A stretch of DNA of 64,000 nt from Zarea fungicola. Its lineage: Eukaryota; Ascomycota; Sordariomycetes; Hypocreales; Cordycipitaceae. The notes under the pieces were generated by a model, which was given only the letters and a program-made list of their open reading frames with translations, made no database searches and was not told where the DNA came from. The translations under genes were made by a program, and so were the position numbers. The stretch covers positions 124,001 to 188,000 of the forward strand of contig FWCC01000399.1 of assembly GCA_900169235.1 (NCBI GenBank), read 5' to 3'. Shown here piece after piece: positions 10,679-22,502 of the stretch (within the stretch, counting starts at the first letter, position 1; every line of letters starts with the position of its first letter).

Positions 10679-11548
10679 TTACTTACCTGGTATTGGAGGT
10701 ATCTTTTGGACAGATGTACTTGACATGAAAAGATAATGGCAAGGGGAGAGCGTCATGGAATAATGTAACCGACATTTACGAGTGGGTTACGAAGAAGTGC
10801 TGCTGTGGGCGTTCACTGGCTCGGCTAGGTTCGCAGGAACAGCAAGAGCTCATTACTAAGGAAAGAAAGAAAGATACAACCTGTATTTCATAAGAAATTA
10901 ATCACTGTAGTAGCAGACAGTAGCTTGTCAAAAAGTAACACTGCCGCACGGTCTTAAGACCTTTCTCTCGGGTTTTCGGATCATGGATTGAGACAGCCAT
11001 GTTTTATACATATCCGCACTCTCGTTTACTCTTCTTAGAATCTTTTCATTGTGAACTGCTAACTGGTTTCGACCTACATATCAGACCTCTATTAGTGGTA
11101 TTATATCTAAATAAAAGGATTGAGTAAAATAGGGACATAAGAAAAATAAGAAAAATAGAAGAATAGTTAAACCACTTATATTTCCCAGTACTCAACTAGA
11201 ACAGACTTAGTTTGATTTCCTTTCCGATTTCGACTTTCCCTCAATTGTATTTGACTGGAATTACCTATTCACGACCGATTGGGCATGAATCTCCTGAGCC
11301 TATGCGTGATGCTTTGGCTAGGATCACCCGTAATCCGGCAATTTCTTTTCATGGATGATGCCTGGTCTTGATTCAATTTCAACTATGGATAACGAACGAT
11401 TGAATTCCGGTTTATGCTTCTTAATGTGAGGTCTGTTTTAGCAACTGTTTAAGCTAATCTCACCGGCCTCCACCGCCCAAAATCGTAGTAGAAGCAACAA
11501 CATGGCATATCAAAGTTGCACTTCTTGGATTTCTCGAAACTACTTTGC
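10679..11548. other. Intergenic between F-box and NLR genes
   Basis: Convergent 3' ends face each other here. No gene is seen. The part at 11361-11535 is duplicated at 27246-27420 (see repeats). Confidence 0.6.
11361..11535. repeat. Segmental duplicate, copy A (NLR downstream flank)
   Basis: Noncoding sequence just past the NLR stop. It aligns closely with 27246-27420, for example CTATGGATAACG, CACCGCCCAAAAT and GGCATATCAAAGTTGCAC. Similarity ends about 14 bp before the NLR stop codon. Confidence 0.8.
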
Positions 11549-14500
11549 CTATCTCTCCATGAAACCTACAAGCTTGTCATATATTTCAATGGAGGCTATG
11601 TCTTGTTCCTTGTTCTCGCCGGTACTTTCGTGGAGTAGCTTCACAGCCTCGTCAGCCGATTTGGAAGCCGCTTTACTTTCACCAAGCCCGGAATAAACGG
11701 AAGAGAGTTGGTATAGTACTCGTGCAAGAGGGCCATTAGATTCGTATATCTTGCGATAAATTGCCTCGGCCGTCGCAAAGAAATCCCTTTCAGATGTGGT
11801 GAGCCTCGGCCATGTGTGGGAAACCAAAGGGGGGGATACCTTGATACTACCAAGCTGAAGGGTCTGTATATCAGCCCTAGCTTATAATAGGATGCTGCAG
11901 TCTGGTAGTGGCTGCCAAGCAACTCGATCCGTATCTTAAGGGCGGCTTCATGGTATTCAAGCGCTTCATCCATCTTTCCAACAGTGGAAAGAACTTCTGC
12001 GAGAGTGCAGTATGCCCTGAGAAGAGAGTAAGTAGCAGATCCAAACGAGGTTATCTTGAGCATATTGAGTGCTTTTAGATACTTACTGGGCAGTATTCTG
12101 ATGTTTTTCACCGAGACTCTCACGAGCTTTATCAACTGCCCTTCTGCCGACGATCTCGGCTTCCTCAAGGCTGCCTGATAAAAATAGGATGCGGCAGTGG
12201 GTTGTATAGTTCTTGGGAAGACACTGTCCTTGAAACCAAAGATTATGTTTGGTCACTGGTAGGCACTCTCGGATTGCTAGAGCAGCCTCGCACATCTCTT
12301 TTGATCGCCTATAGTCCCCAAGGCCGCCATAGGCAAGGGCTAAATTATGCATTATGTTGGAGATCACAGGATCGCCTGGGGGCAGATGCTTCTGCCTGAT
12401 ATGGAGCACCTTTTCAAGATACTGTACTGCAGCGGTGGGATTGAATGTCTCCATGTAATAACTTCCAATGGTGTTGAGAATAAGTCCAGCATCCAGGCTT
12501 TGCCCCTCGTTAATATCTTCGAGAATCCGGAGGGCGATACTCGTGTACGGCAAGATGTCGCCAAACCATCCTCTCTCAAACATATACCTAACAGCATGTT
12601 AGTCTCTGTTATTGAAGCTATTCGCTGCCACATCTGATAGAAACTTACCAGGTCGCGTTGTGAAGTAGATCAACCAAGGTCTTCCTCATTTGTCTGCTGC
12701 CACACATCTTCTTATAATGTAGGGCTAGCTTTTGCACATGAGGCAGATATAAATCACAGGTTTTGTGGAATTGATGGAGAGGCATTCCCATCTTCTGGCG
12801 CGGGAACTTATTAAATAACAGCCGAAGAGCTAGGTCAAAAGAACGAGTCCAACCGGTGTCATCCTCATCTAAGCCATGAATGACTCTGGCTGTGACTAAT
12901 CGGTGAACAGAGAATGTTTTCCTTTCAGGGTATCGTTCAATGAAAGATTGGACTTTTACAACCCCTAGCACTTTCAAGAATCTAGACAGATATCAGCAGC
13001 TGCGCGTTAAGAAGACTTCCAGTTTTACGTGAGACAGGCTTACTGAGCTCTACTCCTCAAGAAGGCCAGCTCGGGCAGTTGCGAGCATATATCAATGTGA
13101 CCCTCAAACAGCTGCTCAGGAATAGAGTCTGGATCAAGAAATGCTACAATAGCGAGGAAATCCGTTGTAGTTTGACCGAGGTTGGAAAACGTCACATCCC
13201 AAACGTTAGACATGTTGAGTTGGTAATAAGGATCCACAGGCCCATTGTGGTTCTGAAGCAGGGCTTTGCTATCTGTTGTGTTTTTAAGCATGTCCGCAAC
13301 CTCCGGTAGGCTAAGGCTGGCGTTGATAATGAAGCCAACGACTTGTATGACAGCCAATGGCAAACCGCCGAGCTCTTTGGAAATGTCATACGCACTCTTG
13401 TCGACTTTTGAGGATTCTTCGAGCAGAATATGACGATTGATTTCCAGCTGTGTCTTTAACAGCGTTGCAGTACTCTCTAAACTGAGTGGCTCGACAACTC
13501 GAGACCTGGCTGCCGTAGTGAAATACGGTGACCTGCTTCGCGTAGTCATGAGGATTGAACCACGATCAGTGGGTGGGAGGTATGGAGTGACAAGGTCTGA
13601 GTCATCGATGTTGTCTAATATCAGTAGCCATGTATAATCTGAGAGTCGTTAGAATATATAAAAAGGGGAGGTGCCTGGCTTCTAGCTTACCAGTGTTACA
13701 CATCCACTTCTTGATATCCTCCCTGACGCAATCGCCGCCTCGCGAGGCAGACTGCAAACCGAGAGCTGAGCCGAAGGAGGCATATGCCTGATTTACCTTG
13801 ACGATAGTGTCTGCTGAAGCCCATAAAATCGCATCAAATGCAGTTTTATTGCAGTAGACAAATTCTAATGCAGTTTGGCTCTTTCCAACACCCCCAATGC
13901 CAGTTAAGGCAAGAGATCGAGGGAGACCTTGCGCACATGGGAGAAGAATCTTTCCCATCTCACTGAGCATTTGCTGGCGTCCCTGAAACCTCGAGTTTCG
14001 TGGATATGGAATGATGTGGCAGGGATAGGAGCCTGCGGATGTCGATGATACTCGGGCTAGTTCGCGATAGTCTATCCAGAGGTTAGTGACCAGATTCACG
14101 TCCAAGGTTTCTGCTTCAAACATAGCCCTTGGTCTTAGAAAACTACCGACTTACCCTCTGCTATACGCATAGTTTTGTACAAACCTTGAAAAAGGTTAGC
14201 CAACATGGTAGTGGTCGCACCCGACTCTACAACCATACCATCTTTTTTGAAATGCTTGCCAATCTGTTCCCGGGCTCCCGAGGTAAAACTCTGAACGGTA
14301 CTCTTCACAATGCTGTATTCATTTTGACTTCTGCTGTGGAACTTGACCAGTCCTGAATGATCCATGGGGAGGGGAATATTGTTCTCCTTGGCTATTGTGG
14401 TTAAACCCGTGCTTGTTGCCGATCTCTCCGTGACTAGTAGCAGTTTGGAACCGGTCTTAGATAGCTTGCCGCTTGAGTTGATCTGTAAAACTGGTTAACG

Positions 14501-15761
14501 CTGATCTCTCTTTCTTCGGCCCCGTTACAGTCTACCTGAACTGTATTACTTAGTCCGCGCTCAAAGAACGAGACTACCCTGTATTGGTATTGACCTATAC
14601 AGTATTTTGAGAAATCGTCAGAGATCCTCTTCAGAAACGAAGACGGCTCTGAATCCTGGTCGACAATAAGTTCTCGTACAAGCAACTCATTAGGCCGGCC
14701 CTGTACGATGTTGAGCAGTTGCTCGTGCCGTAGTCCAAGATGAGGAACGCCAAAGAGAAGCAGCCCGTAGCAAGCACGACGAATGTAGTCGTTTTGTGCC
14801 TCTTCACTTCTGTTATGGGCATGAACAATAGCCTTCGAATGGGTGCGTTAGTCAAAGCAGCCAGTAGGTATAGAAGTGCGTACCTCTTTGATTAGAAGAC
14901 CACCTAGGCTGTGGCCGATGAATACTATTGGGCGGCGATCCGTCTGCGAACAGGTCAATGATGAGCTATAGCACTATGCCGCCAAACGTACGTTGGTATC
15001 TCGGCGAAAGGCCTTGAGTGACTCGAGAAACCGTTTGCCAAGGCTTTCGATAGAGTCCTTGCAATCATTTCCAGGTAGCGCGCTACTGTATCCGTACAGC
15101 AAGACTCGAATGCCTTGTACATCATGCGGAAGGTAGTCTCGTATCCAAACGTCCTGATTGCTCGGTGACTTCCATGAGCCGATCGCGTGGCTAGAAAGGC
15201 CGGGGACGGCAATCACACTAGATTATAAAACATGAGTAAACACTCGCTCGTTCCTCTACTCTCGCTACGATATGGCTATGCTCACTCGATGTCGTCAACT
15301 TGAAAGGAATCGTAGAGTGGGGTAATACCGAAGAAGTCGATGTCAAAGCAGTATCCGAGGGAAAGGCTAGAGCTGGCTTTGCTAAGTTTAGTTATTAGCT
15401 CGTCAGATGAAAGGGATGTGAAGAAAGTTGCGGTTGCGCAAGCAAATCTCTGGTCTTTTTGACTCAAGAAGTGATGCGAAATGCTCTCCACACCATTCTT
15501 CAAGTCAAGGTCACCGTTCACAATATTTTCGAGTTCATTTTGCAGTGTTTCGTGTGGATAACCAAGCGGGATGCATTCAACACGGACTGCATACGGTTTG
15601 ATCACCTTGCTTTTTACAGGGCCAGAGGTCCTGCGTCGGGGAACAAAGACAAAAAGAGAAATTATGATGATAATAATAAGTTGCGGAAACTGGTTGATAA
15701 CCATAAGCAGACTTTCCGCAATCTCAGAGCTCCAAACGGTGGAATTGACGGCTTTGGCCAT
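11549..15761 (-). CDS. NLR: alpha/beta-hydrolase, NB-ARC, TPR
   Basis: Eleven exons join in phase: 15761-15286, 15217-14992, 14943-14884, 14832-14536, 14482-14155, 14110-13691, 13638-13044, 12981-12649, 12587-12087, 12016-11840 and 11786-11549; 3651 nt, 1216 residues. A hydrophobic stretch near residues 25-37 could anchor the N-terminus. Residues about 155-330 form an alpha/beta-hydrolase of the SERAC1/PGAP1-like type (VIAVPGLSSHAIGSW; nucleophile motif GHSLGG with Ser246). NB-ARC follows: Walker A GIGGVGKS at about 533-540, Walker B LLILDN near 607-612, ELGGLPLA further on. From about residue 912 come tetratricopeptide repeats of the TPR_10/12 type (LALAYGGLGDYRRSKEMCEAAL and similar). Fungal NLRs of this build are linked to nonself recognition and regulated cell death; the hydrolase would be the effector part. 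No inactivating lesion is seen. An ATG at 15923 in the same frame is an alternative start. Confidence 0.88.
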
Positions 15762-17715
15762 GATGAGTAGATTCAGAGGGCTAGCTGTCACACTGTGATG
15801 GCCGGTGAGACTGAGATCGTGTCGAGATTGAATCAAGACCGCCAGAAAAAAGCAAGATAAAGTGCAAAAGGCCTTTCTTCCTGCAAAACAGATATTTAGG
15901 TAGGCACAGTCGAGGCGAGGCAAGCTGCAGGCGGACAGTAATTCTCCCGTGTGAGCCCAACCCGCACCACTAACCCCCCCGTTCGTCCCCCCCCCCCTCT
16001 ACTTTTGTCAGAGGTGTATACACAATATTATTGATGATTACACGCCTTATTTGCGCTTCTAAACTATCTGATGGATAGCAGTTGCCTAAAGGTTCTATCA
16101 TGGTCTCTAATCCACCGTAGTTCTGGCTTAAGAAGGATGGGTGGGACTCATTGAACAGACGTCAAGGTGTTGATTCGGTCTTCCCTGCATCTCAGAAGCT
16201 TAACTCGTGCTCATTTACACTGGGTGACTTCATAGGACGAGTTTTGGTTTTAATTGTGGAGGAAGAGTGTTACCTTGTCGGGCTCAAGCTGCGTGCACAT
16301 TAGCCACTTCTAGACTACTCGCAGGGCCGATGCAAGTGTTGTCTGCAGCCAGATTACCATTATTAACCCGCACCCTGGCGTCAGTCTAGTTTTAAGGCAA
16401 AGTTATCAGGCAACAAAAATTAACCAGTTAAAATGTTGGTGTATGCATAGAGGAAGCACCGCCCCGTACCAAGGCTAGCTTGGCCAACAAACAATAGGAT
16501 CAATTCTTCTGGCCCAATTAATTCTGTACTGACATCATAACACTATCTAATCAACGCGCATTTTACATTTGATGCCATGGAGTGTACTTAATTCCAGGTC
16601 AACTGACCCAAACATGAACGCACGTTTGAGCTGTATTGAGGGCAGGATCCGTGGTAGGACAGGTCCACACGCCACTTTCCTGACGTGGCAACGGGGTGCA
16701 AATAAAATCATAGCCCATTGCATGTTCTTGTTACATTCTGGGCGCTCCGCCTCACATTTTCGGCATCTTGCATGCCAGCTCTTGACCGTGGGTGGAGGGT
16801 ATTCATCATTGACACCACCTAGATAATTTCAAATGGAACCAGTTTGTCCACTTACGAAATATGATGACTGCATTGGGACGGTTTCGGCGAGCTGATGCCA
16901 AGGGCGAAATAAGGGCTCGAGGGATTGAGTGGCAAAGGAGCATACGGTTTGTCCGTCAGATCGTTGTCCAGTTTTACGAGGTTTATAGACTGGACCTGCC
17001 TGCGTACAGTCTAAAGCGAAACAAAGGACAGTTTTTGCAGAGTTGAATTTTCAAGTTCAATTTAAGGAGCAAAACCAAAGCTGCATGAAGATATTTCTCA
17101 CTTATTAAAAATCCGAACCGCATAAGTACGTCTCATTGTCTGATGTCACTTACCATTGCGATATAGGGTTACCTACTAAAGTTATTCTAAGCAAAGCACT
17201 TTCTTTTCACAGCCAGTTCAACATGGATACCCCGCAGAGGGATGGTGAAAGGTCTTCGAAGATTGACGTCGGCCCAGTGTCCAATTCTGGACATGCTGGG
17301 TCTAAGGTCCAGCCATGGAAGCTTTTCTACCAGCCAGCGCCGACTCAGGGCAGGCCAATGTTTGAAACTGTTGGCGATGGGTCTATTCGCCTCACTGCGG
17401 AGCTCGATGATAAAGATATTGGCGGCTGAGGACAGTAAATCAGGCACAAACAGCTAGGCATCGCCATTTTGGATGCGTTTTCCGTATCTAATGGACGTTT
17501 GTCACACCTGAACCCTTTCCTTTTTCCAGCACATTTTTCTTACCACACACTATAGTGAATAGTCTGTTGTACATGTCGCAGCCCGTTAGTAAAAGCGGCC
17601 AAGTCTTCGTTAAATTGAAAGGCGCCATGTTTTCCTGATTGCACTGCATTGTTTGTTTGCAGACCCTCTCACTGTTCTATTATAGTACTGCATTTAATTT
17701 ACTATACTGTAACAT
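15762..17715. other. Intergenic, no supported gene
   Basis: Nearly 2 kb upstream of the NLR. It has a poly-C tract near 15990 and only short ORFs. A 68-codon frame from the ATG at 17223 looks composition-balanced but has no recognisable domain and no splice partner, so I leave it unannotated. Confidence 0.5.
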
Positions 17716-18843
17716 TCAACACCCCTGATTTACTGCCCTTTTTGTGATTATAATAAATCGCGCCTCAACGCTCTCACGGGGCAGAGCCCCTAGTGGCGCA
17801 TCAGAAACTTCGAAAGAACAATGTGGAGGACATACTAAGTAGAATTAGACTTTTTGGCATACATGTAAACTAAAACTTCAGGATAGGGCCGACTCACATG
17901 GCTGGTCTGGTTGCTCATCAGAATCCCAACTCAAAAACACCCAAGCCTCATCAGACTTTTGCTCTTGCAAGTAGAACCACTCATGGTAAGGTCGATTAAG
18001 AAGGTAAAGGCTGCCAACGATGCTTTGTGGGTGGACATTGTCTTTTTCGACAAGATCCGTGGCTCTCACTGACCGCGAATGGCAGAATGCCAGGGGAAAG
18101 TTTTGTATTACGGGGATTAACGGCCTCCAGACGCTGTGAACTGTAAGCACGGCCATCACCATGACGTGAGATTGGCAGTATACTTTATCAAGCGGGCTCT
18201 CCAAGTTCCATCAGAGTAATTTTTCAGTTCCTCGTGTCGGAGGTGTTGCTGAAATTTGAACTTGCCTCCGTCCTGGGAGTAGTCTGTGACCGCTTCATGT
18301 TGGAGTTTGTTCCTGAATAGCAGAAGAGCTGTACAGGTACTTGCCTATATGGACGACTTTTGCCGGGCGTATTGCTTCATGACGGATGTTTCGCAGGCCA
18401 TCCAGGCTCGCCAAATCGTTCTGCATTCGGCCTTGAACACGAACCTGTGTTTGAGCATGAGCCGTTGTTCATGAATGAACAATGCGTTTTCTTAGGCCTA
18501 CCCTCCAATCAAAACAAATGGCGACTTCGGCTCTCAAGTGAGCCTTGAGAAACAAAAGTGTTTCCTGGAGTAAGGGGATAGCGATGGTATCCAACTTGGT
18601 GGGATCCTCCAGATCGGCGGCCCTGGGTATAAGCTGGAAGTTGCCACGAACGACTTCGAAGCCATCGGTGTCAAGCGAAAAATGGCTACCCAATGATCGA
18701 ATTTCTTGCAGGTGAATAGTCCGATCCTTGTGAAATTCGAGATTAGACCTAGCGGTCTGGGGATCTGTCTTGAGGAAGAGCTCGTAAGGCTTTTCGTCAT
18801 GCCAACGCGGAATGTCCGCCAGAAAGTCCATTTTTGCCTTCAT
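17716..18843 (-). CDS. CmcJ/NvfI-type nonheme-iron oxygenase, copy 1
   Basis: Five exons, 18843-18502, 18444-18345, 18283-18184, 18133-17898 and 17834-17716, give 298 residues. Intron phases are 0, 1, 2, 1. Intron 2 (18344-18284) has a GC donor (AG|GCAAGT). Family features: IRSLGSHFSLDTDGFEVV, FDWR-VR, PAKVVHIDYS with an H-x-D pair (His146, Asp148) suited to Fe(II), RLINVWRPL, the WxFLSWDSD segment, CPPHCSF and a C-terminal PRESVEAR. These match the CmcJ / GA4-desaturase-like / NvfI family, whose members act as Fe(II)/2-oxoglutarate-dependent tailoring enzymes in secondary metabolism. Substrate unknown. It is paralogous to 22503-23646 and lies beside an amidase. Only exon 1 and part of exon 4 appear as plain ORFs, so an unspliced reading would wrongly suggest a broken gene. 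Confidence 0.82.
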
Positions 18844-20237
18844 GGTAGCTGCCCGATGTCATAATGCACTGTTTTACTGAGCTTAGGGTCTCAGATGTGC
18901 AGTATTGGGCCTCTGAAGAGGGTGCTACGTGATTTGTCTGTGATGCCTCACTCTAGACAAGCCGAATAAAAATGAGGCGATTTAGGCCCTTCTCCATCTT
19001 TGTGCGTATGTTGTGGCCTGAATTGGCCGAGCTGCAGAAAAAAGGCTGGAGGGCTGCATAGATACGCGTAGGAGGCAAACAGCACAGACAGTGTGCGACA
19101 CATTCCTTTGACGTGGCATCACGACCGCAGTGCACGCAGCAACGCTGATACAATCCTTGGCGTGGGTCCTCTTTGGCCTACGATCGGCGCGCGCGACGGG
19201 ACGGGAAATCGGGCAATCAATCACGTATCGTACGCTATTAACATCCCCCTTGTCTTGTTTCTCCTGTTGTTCTTCCTTTTCGTCGTCTTGTGGATAACAC
19301 GAGGCCCCACGCTTGACTGGGGCCCCCTATCAAGCCCGGCGATCAGTGACTTGGGCGACCAGGATCGGTCCCCGATCTGCAAGACAATATTGGCAGTCGT
19401 ATTCGTAACTAGTAAGGAGCAGAGACGTACTCTTGTACCCATGCCTCATTTTCAGTAGCAGCCACTTGGGGCTGAGACCATGGCAAAGAGTGGTGGGCAC
19501 TAGACATCAGGATGGTGTCGTTAGGTACTGGTTGAACTGATTAGGAGGGGGGCGTCGGTCATAAGGAAACCCCTTCAGCTGGTCTTGGTGGAGGGAGCAA
19601 TTCAACCACATGCAATGCGGCAGATGATGAGGTTTCAATTGGTGGTCAAGGTTGAGAAGTGGAGAAACCATCAAAATTTCATGCAAGACTCCTTCCTGCC
19701 TCTCTTCTTCCCTCACCCTAGCCTCAAACGAAGTTAGGTACCGAAGAAATGGTCTCTGGTACAATCATTAAAAGAGAGCGTTGCGAAATGACTTCTTTAT
19801 CATGAGTACAGCTGTTACATATACGAGTATTTAGATATATATATATTAGGAAATAAAACAAAGATGAAGTTTCTTGTTGTTTTTTTCCTTCTTCCTATCT
19901 ACCTTATTTGCTTAGTCTAGCTAGTAATTTGAAAGTGTCGGCCGTAGGCTTCTAGGTGCCACGAGCAACGCGCAGGGGCTTGCATTCCCTGCTTACCATC
20001 TCACGTAAATTTTGTCGTTTACTTCTCACACTCCCCAATGGCCGGCTTTCCGTGGACACGGCGTCAGCCTTCGGCTCTGGAAGCTTTTCTGGCTCGCTGC
20101 TTTCCTTTCTACCTCATCTGTCACCTATACGTTCCAATTCCTGACACGGTTGATTTTTCTCTGTCCAACGCCCTCCAGGGCTTTGGCTTTCTATATACAA
20201 ACTGAATACGCTAACTCTTCTTCCTCAACATCCGGTG
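18844..20237. other. Divergent promoter region, oxygenase 1 and amidase
   Basis: About 1.4 kb between divergent genes. No coding sequence is supported. An AT dinucleotide run (TATATATATATA) lies near 19836. It probably holds both promoters. Confidence 0.5.
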
Positions 20238-22342
20238 ATGCGAGGCAAGCAGATGGAGCTGTCGTGGCGGTCGTTTTGGCTTTGGCTTCTAGGCACGCCC
20301 TATTCAGCCAAGACTTCGCTGGCTGCATTCGACGTGCTCACCGCAACAGTATCTGAGCTTGAGAAGTTGTTGAATAATGGCACGCTTACAAGCGAGATTG
20401 TGGTGACAGAATACTTGACGCAAATCGAACAAAACAACGGATATCTGCACGCCATCATTGCCACGGCCCCGAAGGACTTGCTGCTTCAGAGAGCGCGATT
20501 TCTTGATAAGGAGAGAGCTGCCGGCCGCGTATTAAGCCCTCTCCATGGTATACCGCTCCTCGTCAAGGTTCAAACCCCCAAGTCCTGCTACACCGCCAAT
20601 TGCTTACCTATGCTAGGACAACATTGCCACCCATTCCGACCTCGGAATGGACACTACAGCTGGGACACTTGCTTTGGTTGGGTCGCGAGTTCGAGAGAGC
20701 TCACCCTGCGTGACACAGGTTTGGAAAGATCGCTCTGTTAGCCTGCTTTGTACAAGCTGACAGGCTCAGTTGCTTGCTGCCGGCGCTATCATCCTTGCAA
20801 AAGCAAACCTAAGCGTGAGACTAATATTGATCATGACATGCCGCTGTTTGCTCACAGCTGACAATAAAAATAGGAATTAAGTAATTTCAGGTGAACGCAA
20901 CCTGGTTTCCAATGGGAATTTATGCAACTGATGAGTTTCTAGAGGCATGCACATGCCCACTGGCTGGTCAGCCATTGGTGGGCTTACGCAATCCCCCTAC
21001 GTTATCGGAGGGAAACGTTGGGATGACGGCTTCGGGGGCCACAGCGTACGTTGCGTCTGATTTGATATCCGGACCTCTTTCGGAATTGGCTACTGCTAAC
21101 TTTTTCGCTAGGCTGTGGGTGGTTCATCGTCAGGGTCATGCGCTGGGGTCGCTGCGGGCTTCGCCCCAGCAGCTCTAGGGACTGACACAAACGGATCCAT
21201 TCTGATGCCGGCAACTCGTCACGATGTATATGCAATGAAACCAACGCTTGGCCTCATTTCTCAAGATGGTATCTGCCCTATATCGCTTGACTTCGACTCG
21301 ATTGGCCCAATTGCGCGCTCGGCCAGGGACATTGCGATCCTTATGGATACTATCATCGACCGACACGGGGCTAGCAATATTCTCAATGGGACGTACACAT
21401 CCCAATTGACTGGATCTTTTGATGGAATACGGATCGGAGTGCTGGATCCCAAAGCCTGGCACATGCCTACTGTCGCAGTATCCCCAAATAAGGACGTAGA
21501 CGACCAACAGGTTCGCACCCTCACGTCATAGCAGTGCTTCTGTCCAGGATAACCTTTACTGAGCTGAATAATTAGGATGCGGATATTAAAGCAGCATACG
21601 ACAAGCTCAAGTGTCTTGGAGTTATTGTGAGGGAGGTTAAAGTTGCCTCCTTGGACGAGCTCACTGTGAACGGAATGAGCCAGATTCAGAGAGTTATGGG
21701 TAAGCCTCGCCAGGAATTTGCAACATGTCTCGTAAATTAACCACCTCGCTCCCTTCTTCTTTCCATATTCTCCAGATTCACAGTTTAGGAAGACAATCGA
21801 TATGTATCTCTCGAAGCTCGACGGTGGCAAGGTGCATAGCCTTGACCAGCTCATGGAGTTCATGCGCGATAATGCAGAGAAAGAGATGCCACCAGGTATA
21901 AACTCGCTTTACATCTTCCTGTAATAGAATACTTTTATTGACTTTTTTAGAATCTCCCAACATGAAACGCCTCGAAACAGCAGCGGCATTCAACATCACC
22001 GAAGAAGAGTATTTAAATGCTCTCACCGACATGAGAGATTTCGGCCGACGTCGGGCGATTGACAAAAGTCTGAGGGACTACAATGTCGATGTTATACTAG
22101 GACCTGGAGATAGCAGGATGAATGAGCTCTACGCCACGGCAGGTTACCCAATGGTGGTAATGCCTCTTTCTTATGCAAAATTTAATGGCAGACCGCTGGG
22201 AGTCTGTGCAGTCGCTTCAGCTAACCAAGAAGGCCTTCTCATCCAACTAATGAGTGCCTGGGAAGTTCATTTCAATACCGAGAGGCAGCTACCAACATGG
22301 GTTGGCGGTGATCCGAGCTCAACTTCAAAGAGCGAGCTGTAG
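20238..22342 (+). CDS. Amidase-signature family enzyme
   Basis: Nine exons join in phase: 20238-20567, 20617-20718, 20770-20814, 20858-20880, 20943-21045, 21112-21510, 21576-21699, 21776-21895 and 21951-22342; 1638 nt, 545 residues, a normal length for fungal amidases. The Ser-cisSer-Lys triad is readable: Lys110 in LLVKDNI, the cis-Ser in GGSSSGS (about residues 204-210) and the nucleophile Ser230 in GTDTNGSI. Other conserved pieces are LHGIP, ILAKANLS, MPTGWSAIGGLTQSPYV and GPIARSARD. Exon 4 is only 23 nt. The enzyme would hydrolyse an amide or related bond; substrate unknown. A short hydrophobic N-terminus might be a weak signal peptide. It is convergent with the second oxygenase (stops 161 bp apart) and divergent from the first, suggesting one pathway. 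Confidence 0.87.
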
Positions 22343-22502
22343 GATTTTCGGATCCAAGAGACTGGACGCAAATACAGCGAACACTCTGAACTAGATTACG
22401 CAGTGAAAATGCCATCAATTATCTCGTAAATTTTCAATTTCGTATCCAGAGCACAAGTAGTGTCAGCCTGTTGCTCCAGGCCCAGATATTGCTAGCCCTC
22501 GG

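Noticed and set aside
11826..11840. Apparent frameshift in the NLR at a run of seven C/G
   Set aside because: A 53-nt intron (11839-11787) with GTATCC donor and GAAAG acceptor joins the two frames exactly in phase, so no frameshift is needed.
17223..17429. 68-residue ORF as a small gene
   Set aside because: No homologous-looking motif, promoter or splice partner; too weak to annotate.
17878..18843. First oxygenase gene as a broken pseudogene of two ORFs
   Set aside because: Four introns, one with a GC donor, restore one continuous 298-residue protein with all family motifs.
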